Source of the DNA: Symbiodinium natans
Taxonomy: Eukaryota; Sar; Dinophyceae; Suessiales; Symbiodiniaceae
Length of the DNA: 64,000 nucleotides
Reading direction: 5' to 3'
Assembly (NCBI GenBank): GCA_905221605.1
Contig: CAJNDS010002127.1
Coordinates: forward strand, 443,149-507,148
Each line of letters begins with the position of its first letter. Position 1 is the stretch's first letter. Shown here piece after piece: positions 1-12,500 of this stretch. The notes under the pieces are model-generated. The model was not told where the DNA came from, made no database searches, and worked only from the letters and a program-made list of their open reading frames with translations. A program made the position numbers and the translations under genes.

Positions 1-2
1 AT

Positions 3-530
3 GGGGATTGGTGCAAATGCAGTCATGAGACATTATCTGCTGAGCGATTGAAACAGTTGAGCGATATTGTGCAACAAGCACATCATCTGAAGCACGTCCA
101 GGACATGGGTAGGGAGGTTCCCAAACAGAAGCCACAGGCTACTGACAGTACGGTATCTGTTGGTGGTACGGCTTCAGCTTCCTCGTCGGGACCGTCCTCT
201 GACAATCCCGCAATGGTATATTCTGGAGATCAAAGTGCTTCGTCATCGGGACCAGTTTCGGCTAATCTCGCAACAGGGAAGCCTGCAGATCAAAGAGGTA
301 CAACTGGAGTTGGCGATGACACAAGTGGAGATGATGCTCAACTGGATACAATATCTGGAGTTCAAAGTGCTGTTCCGGTCCAGGATCTGCGTGAACCATT
401 TCGTGACTGGATAGCCAAAGGTCCGCTGCGGGCAGTCACGCCAATGCTTCTGAATATAATGTGTCGAACGTGTGGCAGACCTCACTCAGTTTGTGTATGT
501 GGAAGATCTGGTGGAACATGGGTTGGATGA
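3..530 (+). pseudogene. CCCH zinc-finger protein, 5' cut by window edge
   Basis: The frame is open from base 3, so the true start lies outside the window. The first residues read GDWCKCSHE, which is the last part of a CCCH finger (final Cys, three residues, His). A Ser/Gly/Thr/Asp-rich, probably disordered stretch follows (residues about 50-125), with a duplicated ASSSGP motif. The frame closes at a TGA after a Cys-rich end. A second open frame begins at 472 inside it, which suggests a frameshift near 470-530 and a decayed gene. CCCH fingers usually bind RNA; nothing else points to a function. The next gene to the right also carries CCCH fingers. Confidence 0.45.
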
Positions 531-1017
531 AACGGAGGCTGTGCGTTTCACGACATTATCAGGGGATGTGAGACACCGGCCTGACAACCCAGATCCAGCG
601 TTTTATGGTGCGACTCGCGCTGACACGCAAAATGTGTCTCGCACTGGTCAAGCTGGGACTGTCAGGACTTTGACAGAAGTACGTCAGTCGGAGGCTGTGT
701 CCAATGTGACAATGCCAATGGGAACGTACGCGGAGGTCCTAAAGCGTGGACGGGGTCAACACAGGGGTATGTGGACGTGAGACGTGGACATGCAGGCTCA
801 TGTGGAGTTAAAGGGCTACGTGGCCAACACCGGTTTCCCACTCTGTCAAATTGGTGGACAAGGAGAAATAGCATGGACCCATTTATTGTGGAAGAATGGA
901 CGAGAAAGTATGCTGGAATTTCTTCAAGCAGCTGTGTGTGCTGATGAACTGGAGAAATGGCGAGGACGAGGAGCAGGATCCCTCGTGTTTGCTGTTGGAG
1001 GTATGGACAGTCTGTAG
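472..1017 (+). pseudogene. Possible continuation of the first CCCH gene
   Basis: This frame overlaps the previous ORF in a different register and runs to 1017 with a single in-frame TGA at 778-780. The sequence on both sides of the TGA looks protein-like: an acidic stretch with VEDLVEHGLDETEAVRF before it, and a helix-rich stretch ending in ELEKWRGRG after it. I do not recognise a domain. The simplest reading is the C-terminal part of the same gene, broken by one frameshift and one nonsense codon. It could instead be chance reading frame. Confidence 0.3.
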
Positions 1018-1518
1018 GTGAGAACGGCGAGGTCGTTCGAGAGACTCCTGGAGGTTAACTGACGTCTGAGTCGATAGATGCTGGAAGAGCTCCTGAGGTT
1101 TCGCCGGAGGAGGTTGTGAGCGAGAGGAGCCTTTCAGAGGAGACGTCATCCTTTTCACACAAGCGCTGTTGGAGTCGGCAAACTCGCTGCGGCAGACTAG
1201 CAGAAAGAATATTCGACAGCACCAAAGGCTATCCTGGAGAGGGGCTTGTTTCTCTGGAAAAAAGGGTTTAGGGAGAAGCGCCGCAAACTGAAGGGTTGGA
1301 GGGGAAAAGTGTGAAATTCCGCTAAAAAAGTGTCCCCTCTTGAAAGGTAGAAGAAGAGATGGATCGATAGCTTCTGGCTCAGGAACATTGACAGACAAAG
1401 GTATGTCTAATGAGTCGGAACTTCAGGCCTGTTTGGGTGATTTAACTCCTCACATTCTGTGACCTCAGACGGTAGTGTGCTAATAGCTGGCCATGGTCGT
1501 TTTGCGTGAAAGTGCTGG
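1018..1518. other. Spacer without supported gene
   Basis: About 500 bases between the two CCCH remnants. The open frame on the minus strand here (883-1398) is rich in Ser, Pro and Phe and has no recognisable motif; I treat it as antisense noise. Confidence 0.4.
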
Positions 1519-2924
1519 ATGGATCGCCGAGAAGCCGAGAAGAGTGAGATGAGACGGCAAGGGATCTGCTTCTGGTATCACGAAGGAACGTGTCGCTATG
1601 GAACTGGCTGAAAATTTAAGCATACAAAAGATGACGTGATTCTGAAGTCATACTGGTGCAAGCATTATGTCGCTGGAAGAGAATGTTTTGAATGTGATCG
1701 GTGTCCGTATTCCCATGACACAGCTGGAGAAATATGTCATCATTGGAGAGACACTGGAAGGTGTTCTCGTGGAGATAGATGCGTTTTTGTGCACGCGCGT
1801 GGAAACGAACGGCCCAGATCTCCAGAGCATCCTCCACCTCCACTTCGTCGTCGGTCTGGAGCAAAAAGGAAGTCACCAGAGCCGCTGGAGGATGAGGTAG
1901 CTGAAGATGGGATGGGTTATGACGAGGAAACAAGAACGTTCGATTTGCTGGCAGAGGCTATTTCCTTCATGTCAGCTGGCAAAGGAAATGTGGATCGCTG
2001 GGAAGACGAGGCGATTTTAAAATTTCTCAACATTCTGGCAACGAAGACGTCAAGAACGAGGTGGATGTCCTGGACGGATGGTCTGCTGGAACCTCTTAAG
2101 TTGCTGGAGGTGGTGAGGCAGTACAATATTCCGACAGATGAGGTCGAAGCGTGGACCAATACTCTGCGAATTTGGTATGAGAGAACCAGATCGGATCAAG
2201 ACGGAGTTCCTGAGAAGTCTGCAAGGAAGGAGACAAAGGCCAGAGAGGAGGAGCCAAATGCAGTGTCGCCTGAACGTGAGGAGACTGTGGACGTTGAGGA
2301 CAATGTTCCGTTGGTGGATCTGGAGTATGAACTGGAGGAGTCCTGGAGGAGCCAGTTGGCGCAACTGGTGAGACGCTTCCAGAACAAAGCGGTTTGGAAG
2401 AAGAACAAAATAATTAAAGTGAAGAAGCAAAGCTGTCACAAAGCAGAGCGCCAAGGCTGTCGTCAAGCCACTCGCCAAGAAAAAGCCGGCGAATATGGTG
2501 GCTGGGGATAAACAGGCCAAGGTGGTACAAAGAGCTAGAAGCTCAGATGACAGCGATGATGTTCCTCGTGGAACAAGGGTGAAGCCGGTGTACACACCAT
2601 TGAGACGCGTGGGGCCCGCGAAGCCAGTCTTTGGTGAAAGGACGGACGGAGAAGCCTGCCGATCTTGTGAAACGAAATACTGTACCGGTAACAGCAAGCA
2701 GAGTTCCGCAGTCTGGAAGTCCCCTACAAGAGATTTCTGGTCAAGTGCCGACAGGTCGTCCATTGGCGTCGTCGCATGTTGCCGTGGATGAAGCAAAGAG
2801 AGAAGGAGTTGTCCTGTCGATACAGCGGTGTTTGGGAGATCCGAGCATGGGGATTGATGATCTGGAGGACGTACTGGTGCACACCTATAAGATTTCGGAG
2901 GCGAAGCGCGCTGCACCGAGCTGA
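1519..2924 (+). pseudogene. Triple CCCH zinc-finger gene, broken
   Basis: Reading starts at ATG 1519, just after an in-frame TGA at 1507. Three CCCH fingers follow. Finger 1 has C-x7-C-x5-(TGA)-x3-H: the third Cys codon is replaced by TGA at 1609-1611. Finger 2 (SYWCKHYVAGRECFECDR region, about 1651-1710) and finger 3 (CHHWRDTGRCSRGDRC region, about 1732-1794) are both intact C-x8-C-x5-C-x3-H. Downstream is a helical, acidic region, then a Lys/Ala-rich basic tail. The frame moves at about 2420-2440 and again at about 2620-2635, after which an open frame continues to 2924. CCCH proteins generally bind RNA. One nonsense codon and two shifts indicate a pseudogene or poor assembly; I do not know the parent gene. 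Confidence 0.55.
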
Positions 2925-3599
2925 AGTAACTGAACAGTTTGGAAGGTTTTACCGAAAAGAAAAGCACCTGTTGCGCAAAATTTTTGTGTTTGGAGTCTTG
3001 CTGGTCAATGGGGCTGGGAGTTTCAGATATCTCAGATATTTGGTGATGCTGGAGTGGGAAGATGGAAAAAGAAGTCACCGCAGGTGTTTGGAAAGGGTTA
3101 ATAGGGTTGTGGGGATAGGTCCCGAACTCGCGTAGGCAGCGTCGATCCCGTGGACGCGCCGATTGCATCCTCCAATAGGGGTGGTTGAGTCCTCAATGGT
3201 GGGAGTTAAAGGTTGCACTCAGCTAATGGCTACGGCACCGTCCCGCGAGACGTTAAACAAATCTTGGCTGCTGACTATGAGCAGTGTTTGGCCATGGGCC
3301 AAGTAAAACAAAAGGAGTCATCTACAAAAAGAGGCATCAAAGGTGTCCCAGGAAACCTGGGACAGGGGGAGTGCGGAGATGACATTGGTGTTTGAAGGAG
3401 TCGTTGTACAGGAGGGAGAAACCTCGAAATATTCTGGCTCAAGGGATGGCCAAAGTGGAAGGCCAATCTGTACAAAAGGTAAGCCCCGGGGTTTGGGTTG
3501 GGGGTGTTGGTAATAAGACCCTTGCTGGCTTAGGCCTAGGTAACCTGCGCTGGACCCCCTTAATCCTGGGTGGTCCCTTTCAGGGAGTAAAGGGTTTTC
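2925..3599. other. Non-coding stretch
   Basis: Only short unsupported frames are seen. Nothing recognisable apart from the approach to the GT microsatellite. Confidence 0.4.
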
Positions 3600-3784
<185 letters not shown>

Positions 3785-6120
3785 GTGTTGGTCGGTCTGG
3801 GGAACATATGGGCAACTGTTAGGGCTGATAGTTCCTGTTCCTCCTTCGGTTGCCCCCGTATAGGGTTTAGGGTTTGAGGGTGCCCAGGGAAGTGCACAGC
3901 CCGAGGTAGGCAAGGACGCCTCTTCAAAAGACACGGGCGTCGGCGGTCGCTGAGCTGGCACATGGGCATCCTGGTCAGAACTACTGGTTTCTCGAGGTTT
4001 GCAGGCTGCTTGTGCTGCTGCTTAAAAGAAACAGACGGACTTCCCAAACCCCAAACCCTGAAACCAAAACCTTCCAGTCGACTGGCACAAGGGGTGAGTC
4101 CAACGCCAGGGAGGCGTCAACAGCTCAAGGCTTTGAGTTATGGCTGCATCGTTTTTGGAGGTGTGGCAAACTTTGCTTCCTGTGGTCTGCGGGGACATTG
4201 GGAGTTGTGCAAACCCTATAGAAGCCTTATAAGCCCCCTCAACCCCCCCGACTGCTTGACTCGAGCCAGTGCCTCCTGCGCCGTGGAATCCTGCATCGTT
4301 TTGCGGGTTAGATGTGGATGGTACTAGCCCAAAGAAGACCTACAGGTCCAAGTACCCAAGGTTTAGGGTTTGGGGTTTAGGGGTTTAGGGCCGTGAAGGG
4401 CTTTCTGTATAGCATCTTTAGGGCACAAGTATATACGATGTGGGCACATGAACCCTTATAATCCCTTATAGGGAAAGAGGATAACCCATGTACGGGAGGA
4501 GATTCAAAGGGCAATTGTAGGCAGAAGCTAGGATTTCCAAGAGGGCCACCTTCAGTGCGGTCTTGCTGTGCGATTTGGAACACAGGGCACGCGCACGGCG
4601 GATGCACAGGCAGCTGAGGCATATCGTCGCAATAGACCTGGGATGCGACATGCTAAACATTTCAAGGCCTGCAAGACTTCCACAACTTCCGTAGTTGCAG
4701 GCTGCGTGTTCAAGGCTACAGGCTGACACGCTTCACGGTGCCCGATGAACGCTCCCCCTAAAAGCACCACAGAGCCAGTCAGGGGGCGCCAGCACAAGCA
4801 CGGCCACCAGTGTGACGCCCGGGCCCTGAAGGCCGCTTCAAATGTGAAGCTTAGGGGTTGGTTCTCAGTCGGTGCCTATTTGGGGAGTTGCAGGACTCGA
4901 TTGTGATCTTCCTACTGTACTCCTTGTAAGGTATATGGACCACAAGATTTCTGGGGTTAGTTTAGCCCCTCAGGTAGGAAATGACACTAAACCCCCTACT
5001 CATTGTTAGGGCTTAGGGTTCCTCGGAGCATTAAAAAGCCCTTCCTTTTCCTCTTCGGTTTGTGTAAGGGGACCGCTGTGAGGATATGATTGTAAGGGAG
5101 GGAAAGAAGAGAGCGACCGCACGAATCATACTGCAACAGCGGTGAAAAGCACCAAAAATGCAGCAAATTCAGAATGGTCTTTTTGCCCTTATAGTTACTT
5201 ATTCACTACATTCACGCGTTCACAAGCTTTTTGTTACCGCGAGCTTGCGAACGGGCTAGTAAGTAAAATATGGTCATCTAAGCTGTGCACATGGGTGAGG
5301 AAAGCGACCTCTATTTCCAGGATTGTCGGCTTTTTGCCAGCTTAGAACTGCCGCTGGAACCGTATTAACATTCGTTTGAGCATGTGAGCGAGCACGCTTT
5401 CATATTGCCCACACACTTTTATTGCTATGATTATTGTCTGTTATCGCGCATTTAGCTCCTTGCACGCGAATTAACGATAAAACTTCCGAGGAAATATGTT
5501 AACATATACGCAATAAAGAGACCCTACATGTGTATTGTCATTTTGGGGGCTCTTTGTCGCTCAGTTATACTTATTAAGGGTTCCAGCTCCTTTGGGACAT
5601 GCTATTTCTTCCTAATACCACCCCCCTAACACCCCAATGATATTTCAACGGGTTCTTCGGAGGGAATCCTAAAGGTAACAAAGAATCCTGGTAATCGAAG
5701 GAGATGTCGTAAGTTGTTCTTCTGAGATTGGTATTATAAGGAGTGTAAGGGCGCATGAAAACCAATTTCTTCTACAAAGGTCTTCGAAGCATGCGTACCT
5801 TCGTGTTACCAGTACATCCATCGACCAGAGCATCCATGCCCGAGCCATGATTGTTTTCGGTGTTCAACCGATGAAGCTGCTCTTTCAAAAAACTGTTGGA
5901 GGCTGGGGTGAAGAAGAGAAGACGCCGAAACATAACCCTAAACCCTGGAATCTATAGTGTTTTTGGAGTTTCCTTCGAAGGCTTCGGGCCGCGGACCTCC
6001 GGTAGACCCACAGATCCGCCCTGGACCCGCAAGCTTTGGGGACTAAAGGCCAGTGTGCCTAAGGAAGCCTGCATACACTCACCAAATCATGACCAGAACC
6101 CAAACCCAGGACACCCACAC
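3785..6120. other. Non-coding DNA with telomere-like islands
   Basis: No supported gene. Short TTTAGGG-type runs occur at about 3860-3875 and 4359-4390. The part from about 5100 to 5780 is more AT-rich than its surroundings. I see no conserved motif in the small frames here. Confidence 0.5.
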
Positions 6121-6145
6121 GGTTTAGGGTTTAGGGTTTAGGGTT
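6121..6145 (+). repeat. Interstitial telomere-type repeat
   Basis: Three consecutive TTTAGGG units followed by a variant unit. TTTAGGG is the telomere unit reported for dinoflagellates. Similar islands, in both orientations, occur at about 6952-6990, 10455-10500, 12905-13010, 13088-13130, 13397-13450, 24535-24565, 35482-35500, 35603-35618, 37113-37150, 38290-38305, 42133-42165, 51165-51185, 51824-51842 and 52380-52430. Confidence 0.85.
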
Positions 6146-6156
6146 CAGCATCTCAT

Positions 6157-6233
6157 GTCCAAGCATTCACCAGTCGAGCAGTGTAGGTTTAAACCTAGCA
6201 AAAAAACCATCCGCCCAAAGAATCCCATAACAT
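6157..6233 (+). repeat. Dispersed repeat, copy 1
   Basis: About 75 bases that match 13622-13694 with scattered changes: shared AGTCGAGC, a poly-A run, and the block CCCAAAGAATCCCATAAC. Both copies sit shortly downstream of a TTTAGGG-type island, so the pair may be pieces of one repeat family. Confidence 0.7.
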
Positions 6234-6273
6234 TCAGAAATATAAAGGGTTTCTTCCCGGGATGGCCCGTGAC

Positions 6274-6463
6274 GACCACAAGCCACGAAGAAATGACCAC
6301 AAGCCATGAAGAAACGACCACAAGCCACGAAGAAATGACCACAAGCCACGAAGAAATCACCACAAGCCACGAAGAAATGACCACAAGCCAAGTTACGAAG
6401 AAATGATCACAGGCGAAGAAATGACCACAAGCCACGAAGAAATGACCACAAGCCACGAAGAAA
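6274..6463 (+). repeat. 21-bp minisatellite
   Basis: About nine tandem copies of a 21-base unit built on ACCACAAGCCACGAAGAAAT, with one disturbed copy near 6385-6415. The period is seven codons, so plus-strand frames repeat the peptide MTTSHEE. I see no gene context that would make it coding. Confidence 0.95.
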
Positions 6464-6501
6464 AAAACACCCGTACAGTAGGGAGGCGTTGGGTTGGGGC
6501 G

Positions 6502-6527
6502 CCGGGGGGGGGGGGGGGGGGGGGGGG
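6502..6527 (+). repeat. G homopolymer
   Basis: A run of about 25 G. Similar shorter runs occur at about 30604-30622, 35408-35425 and 35830-35842. They are prone to sequencing and assembly error. Confidence 0.9.
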
Positions 6528-8348
6528 TCCGATGCTAGCTCCGATTTCGGCATCCGGAGGGGGTAGGTTTAGCGTTTAGGGTTTAAGGGTTGAAGGCAAA
6601 CATTTGGGGGAAATTCCAGGCCTCCCAAGTCTTTGGGCTGTTGCTGAGCGGGTCCTGGCACAAGATGTAAACATTGGGTAGTTCCTTTTTGTTTCCAGGG
6701 TTTAGGGTTTAAGGTTTAGCCCAGTAGCCGAGGAACACAGGTCATTCTGCTTTGCTATCTTAGGTTGATAAGGGATCCGAACCCTGGAACAAGGAATCTG
6801 GGGTACTACTAGGCGTCCTTCGAGTCTAGGGTCTAAGGGCTTTTGAAGTCGGAATAACAAGGACAGGCGGCTACCCATACAGAAGTGTGTACTTCTGAAG
6901 CTTCGCGTGGTTCTCAGCAGCTTTCTTTTGCAACTCGAGTGCTGGTTGGGGTTTAGGGTTTAGGGTTTCGGGTTTAGGGTTTGGGGTTTCGAGCTTTGAT
7001 GGCTAAGGACTCGACAATCGTCCCAGCCCAAACCCAGAGTCTCCGGCGCATGCAATGGCTCCAACGTGTATCTCTGGGTGTCGATGCTGATGCCAGCCTT
7101 GTCAGTATGGAGTCCGCTCCCAACCTGAAGCCGTTCAGCCTTTCAGCCCCGAATACGTGCAGAGCCCTACATCCCAAAAAGGCCTGAAACATGTCGCCTA
7201 ACCCCAATCAGGCTGTAAGCGTGCTCAGATCTCCTCCTCTAGCTTTATTCACAGTACGGCCCCCAGCATGTGCCCCGCGGACTTGCAGGCTTAACTCTCA
7301 AGTGCGCCTCGGTTTGCTCCACAGTGTGCTAAGATCAAGTCAGGATTCTGTCAGCAAAAACGATTCAGCCTTTTGCTGAAAAGCCCCTTAATTATCCTTA
7401 AGATGTCGCTGTTCATGACAAAAATAGCAGGCCTGCCGAGACTGTTTAACGCCCAACCTCTCGAGTTTCAAGTTGCATCCCTTCGAGTGCTCAGAGGCGG
7501 GCGGAGAAGGTGCCAATGCGATCAAGCGCGTGCAACGCGCTGCTGCTTCTCCGCATAACCTCTCCCCATCACAAGCAGTGGGCATCAGCTTCGTCAGCTG
7601 CTGCACGACAACTGCGAAACTTAACAGCTAACACAACAAGGGAACTGTGACAGCAGGCAGTGTGGCCCACACGGCCAAGCCTCCTCCCTCAAGCGGCCAG
7701 TGAGGTCGCTCGGATCGTCCCACGCCGCTGCAGAGCCTTTGAGGGCATTGGCACAGTGCACCGACTTGCGGCTTGTGTTCCTGTTGAATTTGACCCCAAC
7801 CAGAGCAGCCAAAAAGGGCAATCTTCAGGCTGGACACGCATCTCGTGAGAGACACCGCCCTCGTTTGGTCATAGTCATAGCTCATATGTGAAAACAACAA
7901 CAGACGTATCACTAAATATACAGTACACAGAAATTACTTACTTTCAAGGTTCCGATATTGTCGTGATTGAGGCCCATACTCTTAACCTGAGAGTGTCACC
8001 TGGACGCGAGCTGACATGAGGAAATTCTGAGAAGCTGGCATGAGAACTGCGTGCTATGGACTCGGACTAGGCTTCTGGGCAGAAGCAAGCCAACAGGACT
8101 CTGATCAAACGATTGCGTCCCTATCCAGCATCAAGCGCCGTTTCTTTGCATAGGTAGACGCCCTAAAGCCCAAACTCCACCTCTAACCTCATAATGGTCC
8201 TCTTCGGGAGGAGGTTTAGGGACTTCTTTGATGACCACGGTGGCAAAAACGTGCTAGAGATTCGTGCCTTCCAAGCCCCAAGATGCTTCAGGGCTTCACG
8301 AAGCAGCCGCCCCCTGCCCCCATTTTGGGGCACCTGTCGGGGGCCTAC
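6528..8348. other. Non-coding stretch
   Basis: Contains TTTAGGG-type islands at about 6567-6590, 6698-6715 and 6952-6990. No frame in it shows a recognisable motif. Confidence 0.45.
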
Positions 8349-9510
8349 CTTTCGTTGCTCCCTTCATGTCAGGCTTTCTGCGTTCCTTCAAGATTACCGA
8401 ATTAGCACACAGTCGCTTTGACACATAGTCAGTGAGAGCAGGTACCACAACCGCTCCTCTGCGCTTGTACTTGGACCCCAGGTAGCAATCTGAGCCCTCG
8501 TAGTTCGGAGCAGATGGATTGTGGAGGTGGGCCTCTGCAATCAACTGCTTGCGGCGGACTAGAAGCTCAAAGCGTGCCAAATTGGGAACTGCCAGGCAAT
8601 CATAAGTGATCGTTGTATCCAGGATGAGGGTCGACACCTCATCCTCAAAGAATACACGGGATCCTTCGGGGATCCGCGACTGTTGCACCCAGGCAAGGTG
8701 CTTAGCGTAATCGTGTACTCTCCGACTGACTCCGTGAAGCCCCGGCGTCGCTCTCCATTTGCCAAATACCGAACAAACATACGAATGTCATCTGCCACAA
8801 TTCTATCCTCGCCCTCACAGGCTTCCCAGCCTCTTACCTCCTGGACCCGTTGCTTGCAGAACCCTGCGACGTCTTCAGCTCGCACTCGCCGAAGCAGGCA
8901 CACTCGTCCTTGAGCACCACAGATCTCCATCAAGCCGAAGTCGCCAAGACTAGGATGCCCGGCCGGCGGTTGGACCCTTTCTCCAATCTTTTGCTGACCA
9001 ACCATCTCGCCAAGAACCCACTGCTGATCGCCCTCTCCGAGCATACCCGCGATTCCACCAGCGTCAATTGGAGGAGCTAGTACTTGGCCTGGGTCCCTTA
9101 GTTTTGACCGAAACCGAAACGTTTTGGTGTTGGCTGCATGGGCTGCTGGGGCTCTGGGGCTGCTGGCCCCCACACCCCCCCTTTCCGGGCCCTTGCAGGC
9201 TGCAACGGGACACCAGGTGCTGGGGATTTCCACCCCGCCCTCCTTGTGCAATGCCTCCCCCTTGACACCCGGCCCCACCCACCCGCACCCCCCACTCACC
9301 TGCACCCGACATGCGCTGCCCTCCGACCGTGGCGCTGCCCCCTTCGCCGCCGTGGCGCTGGCTCCCAATTCTGGGCCCGTTGTTGGCTTCTCGTGCCACA
9401 AGCTGGGTCTGGGCAGATTGCTTCAACGCTGCCAGCTGTTGATGTGCCAGCATACGCTGCTCCGAGGGGGATCGAGGAGATCCGTACTCACCGACCGCCT
9501 TCCTCCTCAT
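8349..9510 (-). CDS. Spliced gag-like gene of dinoflagellate retroelement type
   Basis: On the minus strand, exon 1 runs from ATG at 9510 to 9300 and ends at a consensus donor (GCAG/GTGAGT). The acceptor (GTTGCAG) ends at 9200. Joining 9300 to 9199 keeps the frame, which supports a real 99-base intron. Exon 2 is open to about 8730 and includes a DDIRMFVRYLANGERR stretch. The reading then moves to another frame that carries HDYAKHLAWVQQSRIP and ITYDCLAVPNLARFELLVRR, followed by a tail KERRK and a possible donor (AAAG/GTAGGC) at 8349. The YDxLxVxNLAxxExLxRRxQLIxEAH pattern resembles gag-like proteins I recall as abundant in Symbiodiniaceae; no search was possible. The step between exon 2 and the last frame looks like a small deletion or frameshift, so the copy may be dead. 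Confidence 0.45.
9201..9299 (-). other. Intron 1 of the gag-like gene
   Basis: 99 bases, GT donor read as GTGAGT and AG acceptor read as GTTGCAG on the minus strand. Phase 1 on both sides, so the flanking frames join without a stop. Confidence 0.5.
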
Positions 9511-12500
9511 TATTCGCTCGACTTCGAAGACAACAGTTTACCAACCAAATCACGACCCCCAAGGACCAACTGATCAGTGTCACCAAGATGGTGAGCAAAA
9601 GACTATCCCGCGTACCTGTGGATGTTTTCTTCGTCTGGTCACGACGACGAGAAGATTTGTCTCGCTGCCCCTCGTTGCCCTCAACTAAACAACACTGCTA
9701 CCAGCTTGGCAATGATTTCAGCGGTCTTGTGAATCGAGTCACTTTGGCTTTCTCCTTCAAAGAAAACTCGCTCTCCTGTCCACAACCCACCCAGGAAACT
9801 GAAGGTATTGACCAAGACTATTGAAAGCAGTGAAGCTGGACGCCCCATGGGAATCTACTCTACCTCCCGCAAAATCTTGAGTACGCAAATAAAAAGACGG
9901 CGTAGGCATTTGTTGCCACGCGAGCTCAATCAACCATCTACAAGTAGAGTTCACAGCCCAAACCCCGAACCCGACTTAACCCTTGGTCCCCAGGGTGGCA
10001 GCATCTGCAGGCAAGCCGCTGATTTCCTGCAGGCGGCGCGTTGACGACTGCTTTCCTGGCGCTTCACAAACTCAGATGCCTTGGACTCAAAGAACTTCAA
10101 TCGGGTTCACGGTCCGTATACCTTCCTGGGGGTTGTAGCGACTCATAAATGATTAGCACTCCGACTTGGAGTTTGAAGTGACAAGTTCACGTAGCAGAGC
10201 TTGTCCCCAGGCGCACGAAGAGGCAACAGAACTGTTTTGGAGCTATGGGCAAGGGAGGCTTCGACATTGACATGTTTAAGGCTCTTTCAGGCTTGGGCTG
10301 CGTGCAAGCAGTGCCGCCTTGTCAGAGAGTTTGCGTCTGTGCCGAAATTGGAGTTCATAGTTCATGGATGACGAACAAGGGGGCAACGGCAACTTGTGCA
10401 CGTCATGGAGGCCCCCTCAGCCTGAAACCCTCAACCCTACACACAAAACCGCAGAGGAGCCCTAAACCCTAAACCCTAACCCAAAAAACCCTAAACCGTT
10501 GTGAAAACCCAGGGGAGGAGTCTCAACTTTGTGCTTTCTTGGGTTCTCGGGGTTCGGACCCAAGGACCCCAGGAGCCAAAGATCACCCTTTTGAACCGTC
10601 CACCGAAGGGGACGGCATGAACCATAAAATGGCTTCTTGAGAAGGGCCTTTCAGGGGGTCAGAAGGGCTTTAGGGTGGTCGGGTTCTTACGTAGAAAAGG
10701 GGAGCCCTGTCCTGGGCCGGAGATGGTGAACCTTTTCTGAGCCGCAGTCAGTGTGTGTGTGTGTGTGTGCGTGTGTTCCGATGCACGGAGCACTAAACTC
10801 AAGGAGATACTCCATGGGAGGTGCCCCTAAACCAAAAACCCTTACTAAACCCTGAGTCGAATTGGGCTTCGGATTGGCTTCTTGAAGGAGACACGAGTAC
10901 GAAATTTGAGGTAAACTTTTCGAAGCCCCTGATCGTCACCAGGACCCTCGCCCCCTGAAGCTTCCGAAAGTGGAGGAGTGGCACTGGGCAGTCCGAGGCG
11001 ATATCCCAAATCCTATACGAGCAGCGTCAGAGTTCGCCCCACCAGGCTAAGCGCGGTCAACGTCCTGGGCAAGGGCGCTTTTGGGCTTAGCTCTGGAGGG
11101 ATTCTGGAACTGTCCACCTGCAGTTTCCAGATTTGAAAACACTACAAACTTCCGAATCCCGAAGCCTCAAATCCCCACCAAAAACAAGTCCCTGTAAACA
11201 ACGGCCAAGAATGAATCCCTCTCAACCACTCGAAGCCCCACACACCCTAGGGTTTAGGGACAGCCCGCAACATCGGCGACCATGAGACACTTGGAGACCA
11301 AATGAATCCTGAAAGTGGGACCACAACCGTCACAACCCCTGTGCTCTGCTCTACCCCCCTATTCTGGTGTATAGACCACCCTTTTGGGGTCCTTTTCTCC
11401 CCAAGGGTGGAAATGTAAAAATCCCAAGCCGTTCAACCCTAAACCCTCCCGGTGTGGCTAGGCTTTTAAGGCTGGCTCTGGAGAAGTCTCGAGTTGGTCG
11501 AGTGTTTGCATCAAGGTTTGTTTGCCTTAGCCTCTTTTAACGGTGCAGTGGACTTTCGCTCCGCACGAACTCCCGTCCCAGGAGATTTTGGGGTTTCGGG
11601 TTTAGGCTTCCCTGGGCAAGAGGCTGCGGAGAAAAACAAACGCTGGAGCTGTCTGCACTGTTGATGAACCGAGAGCGCAGAAGATGCAGTTGGACAAAGC
11701 CATATCTTCGTTTATCCACTTGCCACACACCATCTTCAACATGTCGTTCAGGCCAGTTACTTGACAAAGCCTCATGCTAGACACAGCGGGGTCCTGCATA
11801 CAAATGCCCTTGCAGGTGTCACGCTGCGAGGCTAAGGAGGTTCAGTTTCAGGAGAGTCGCTCAGTGGGAATCTCCACCATATAACGGAGCTGCAGCTCAG
11901 CGCTCGCCAAGGCAGCATGGGCATCCGCCCGGATCCTCAGTGCAAACGCAAGCCCAGCTCCCCTGACACTGAAGCGCCCCAAAATGCTGAATTCTTCCTT
12001 TCCTTGGAGTGACGACATGAACCCCCAAACACTATATCGTCCGTATACTAACTCGAAGTAGAGTAGCACGTGGTCATTTGCTCCCGAAGGTTTTTCTGAG
12101 AAAAAAAACTGATTTGTAGGCCCCTGGCATGGACATCTGGAGAATCCTTGGCTGCTCTCAACCTTTTGAAATTGGGGACCCCCTGAGTTGCTTCGCTGGG
12201 GCCGGCACTGGGCTCCCCAGTGGCTCCCCCCAAGAATCCCCAGAAACACTCCTAATGATTGAAACAGGACGACCTGCTCTGAACATCTCTGAACACAACC
12301 AAGACTCATTCTTGAGATCTCCAGTATCTCCGAGGTGACGTTCGGCCTGGCCTGCCGGCCAAGTTGGCACTGTTGCCAAACGGGCACAGTGGCACCGGAC
12401 GGACCTGGGCTATACTGGGAAGCATGAAGAAGCAGGCCAACAAGAAGGTCGTAACAAGGTCGATTAGTTTAATTCCGCTTCCTTTCAAATTCATTCGACC

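Noticed and set aside
6274-6463. Possible CRISPR-like array
   Set aside because: Units are contiguous without spacers, so this is a minisatellite.
11848-12387. 179-codon minus-strand ORF
   Set aside because: No recognised motif, start or splice context; left as non-coding.
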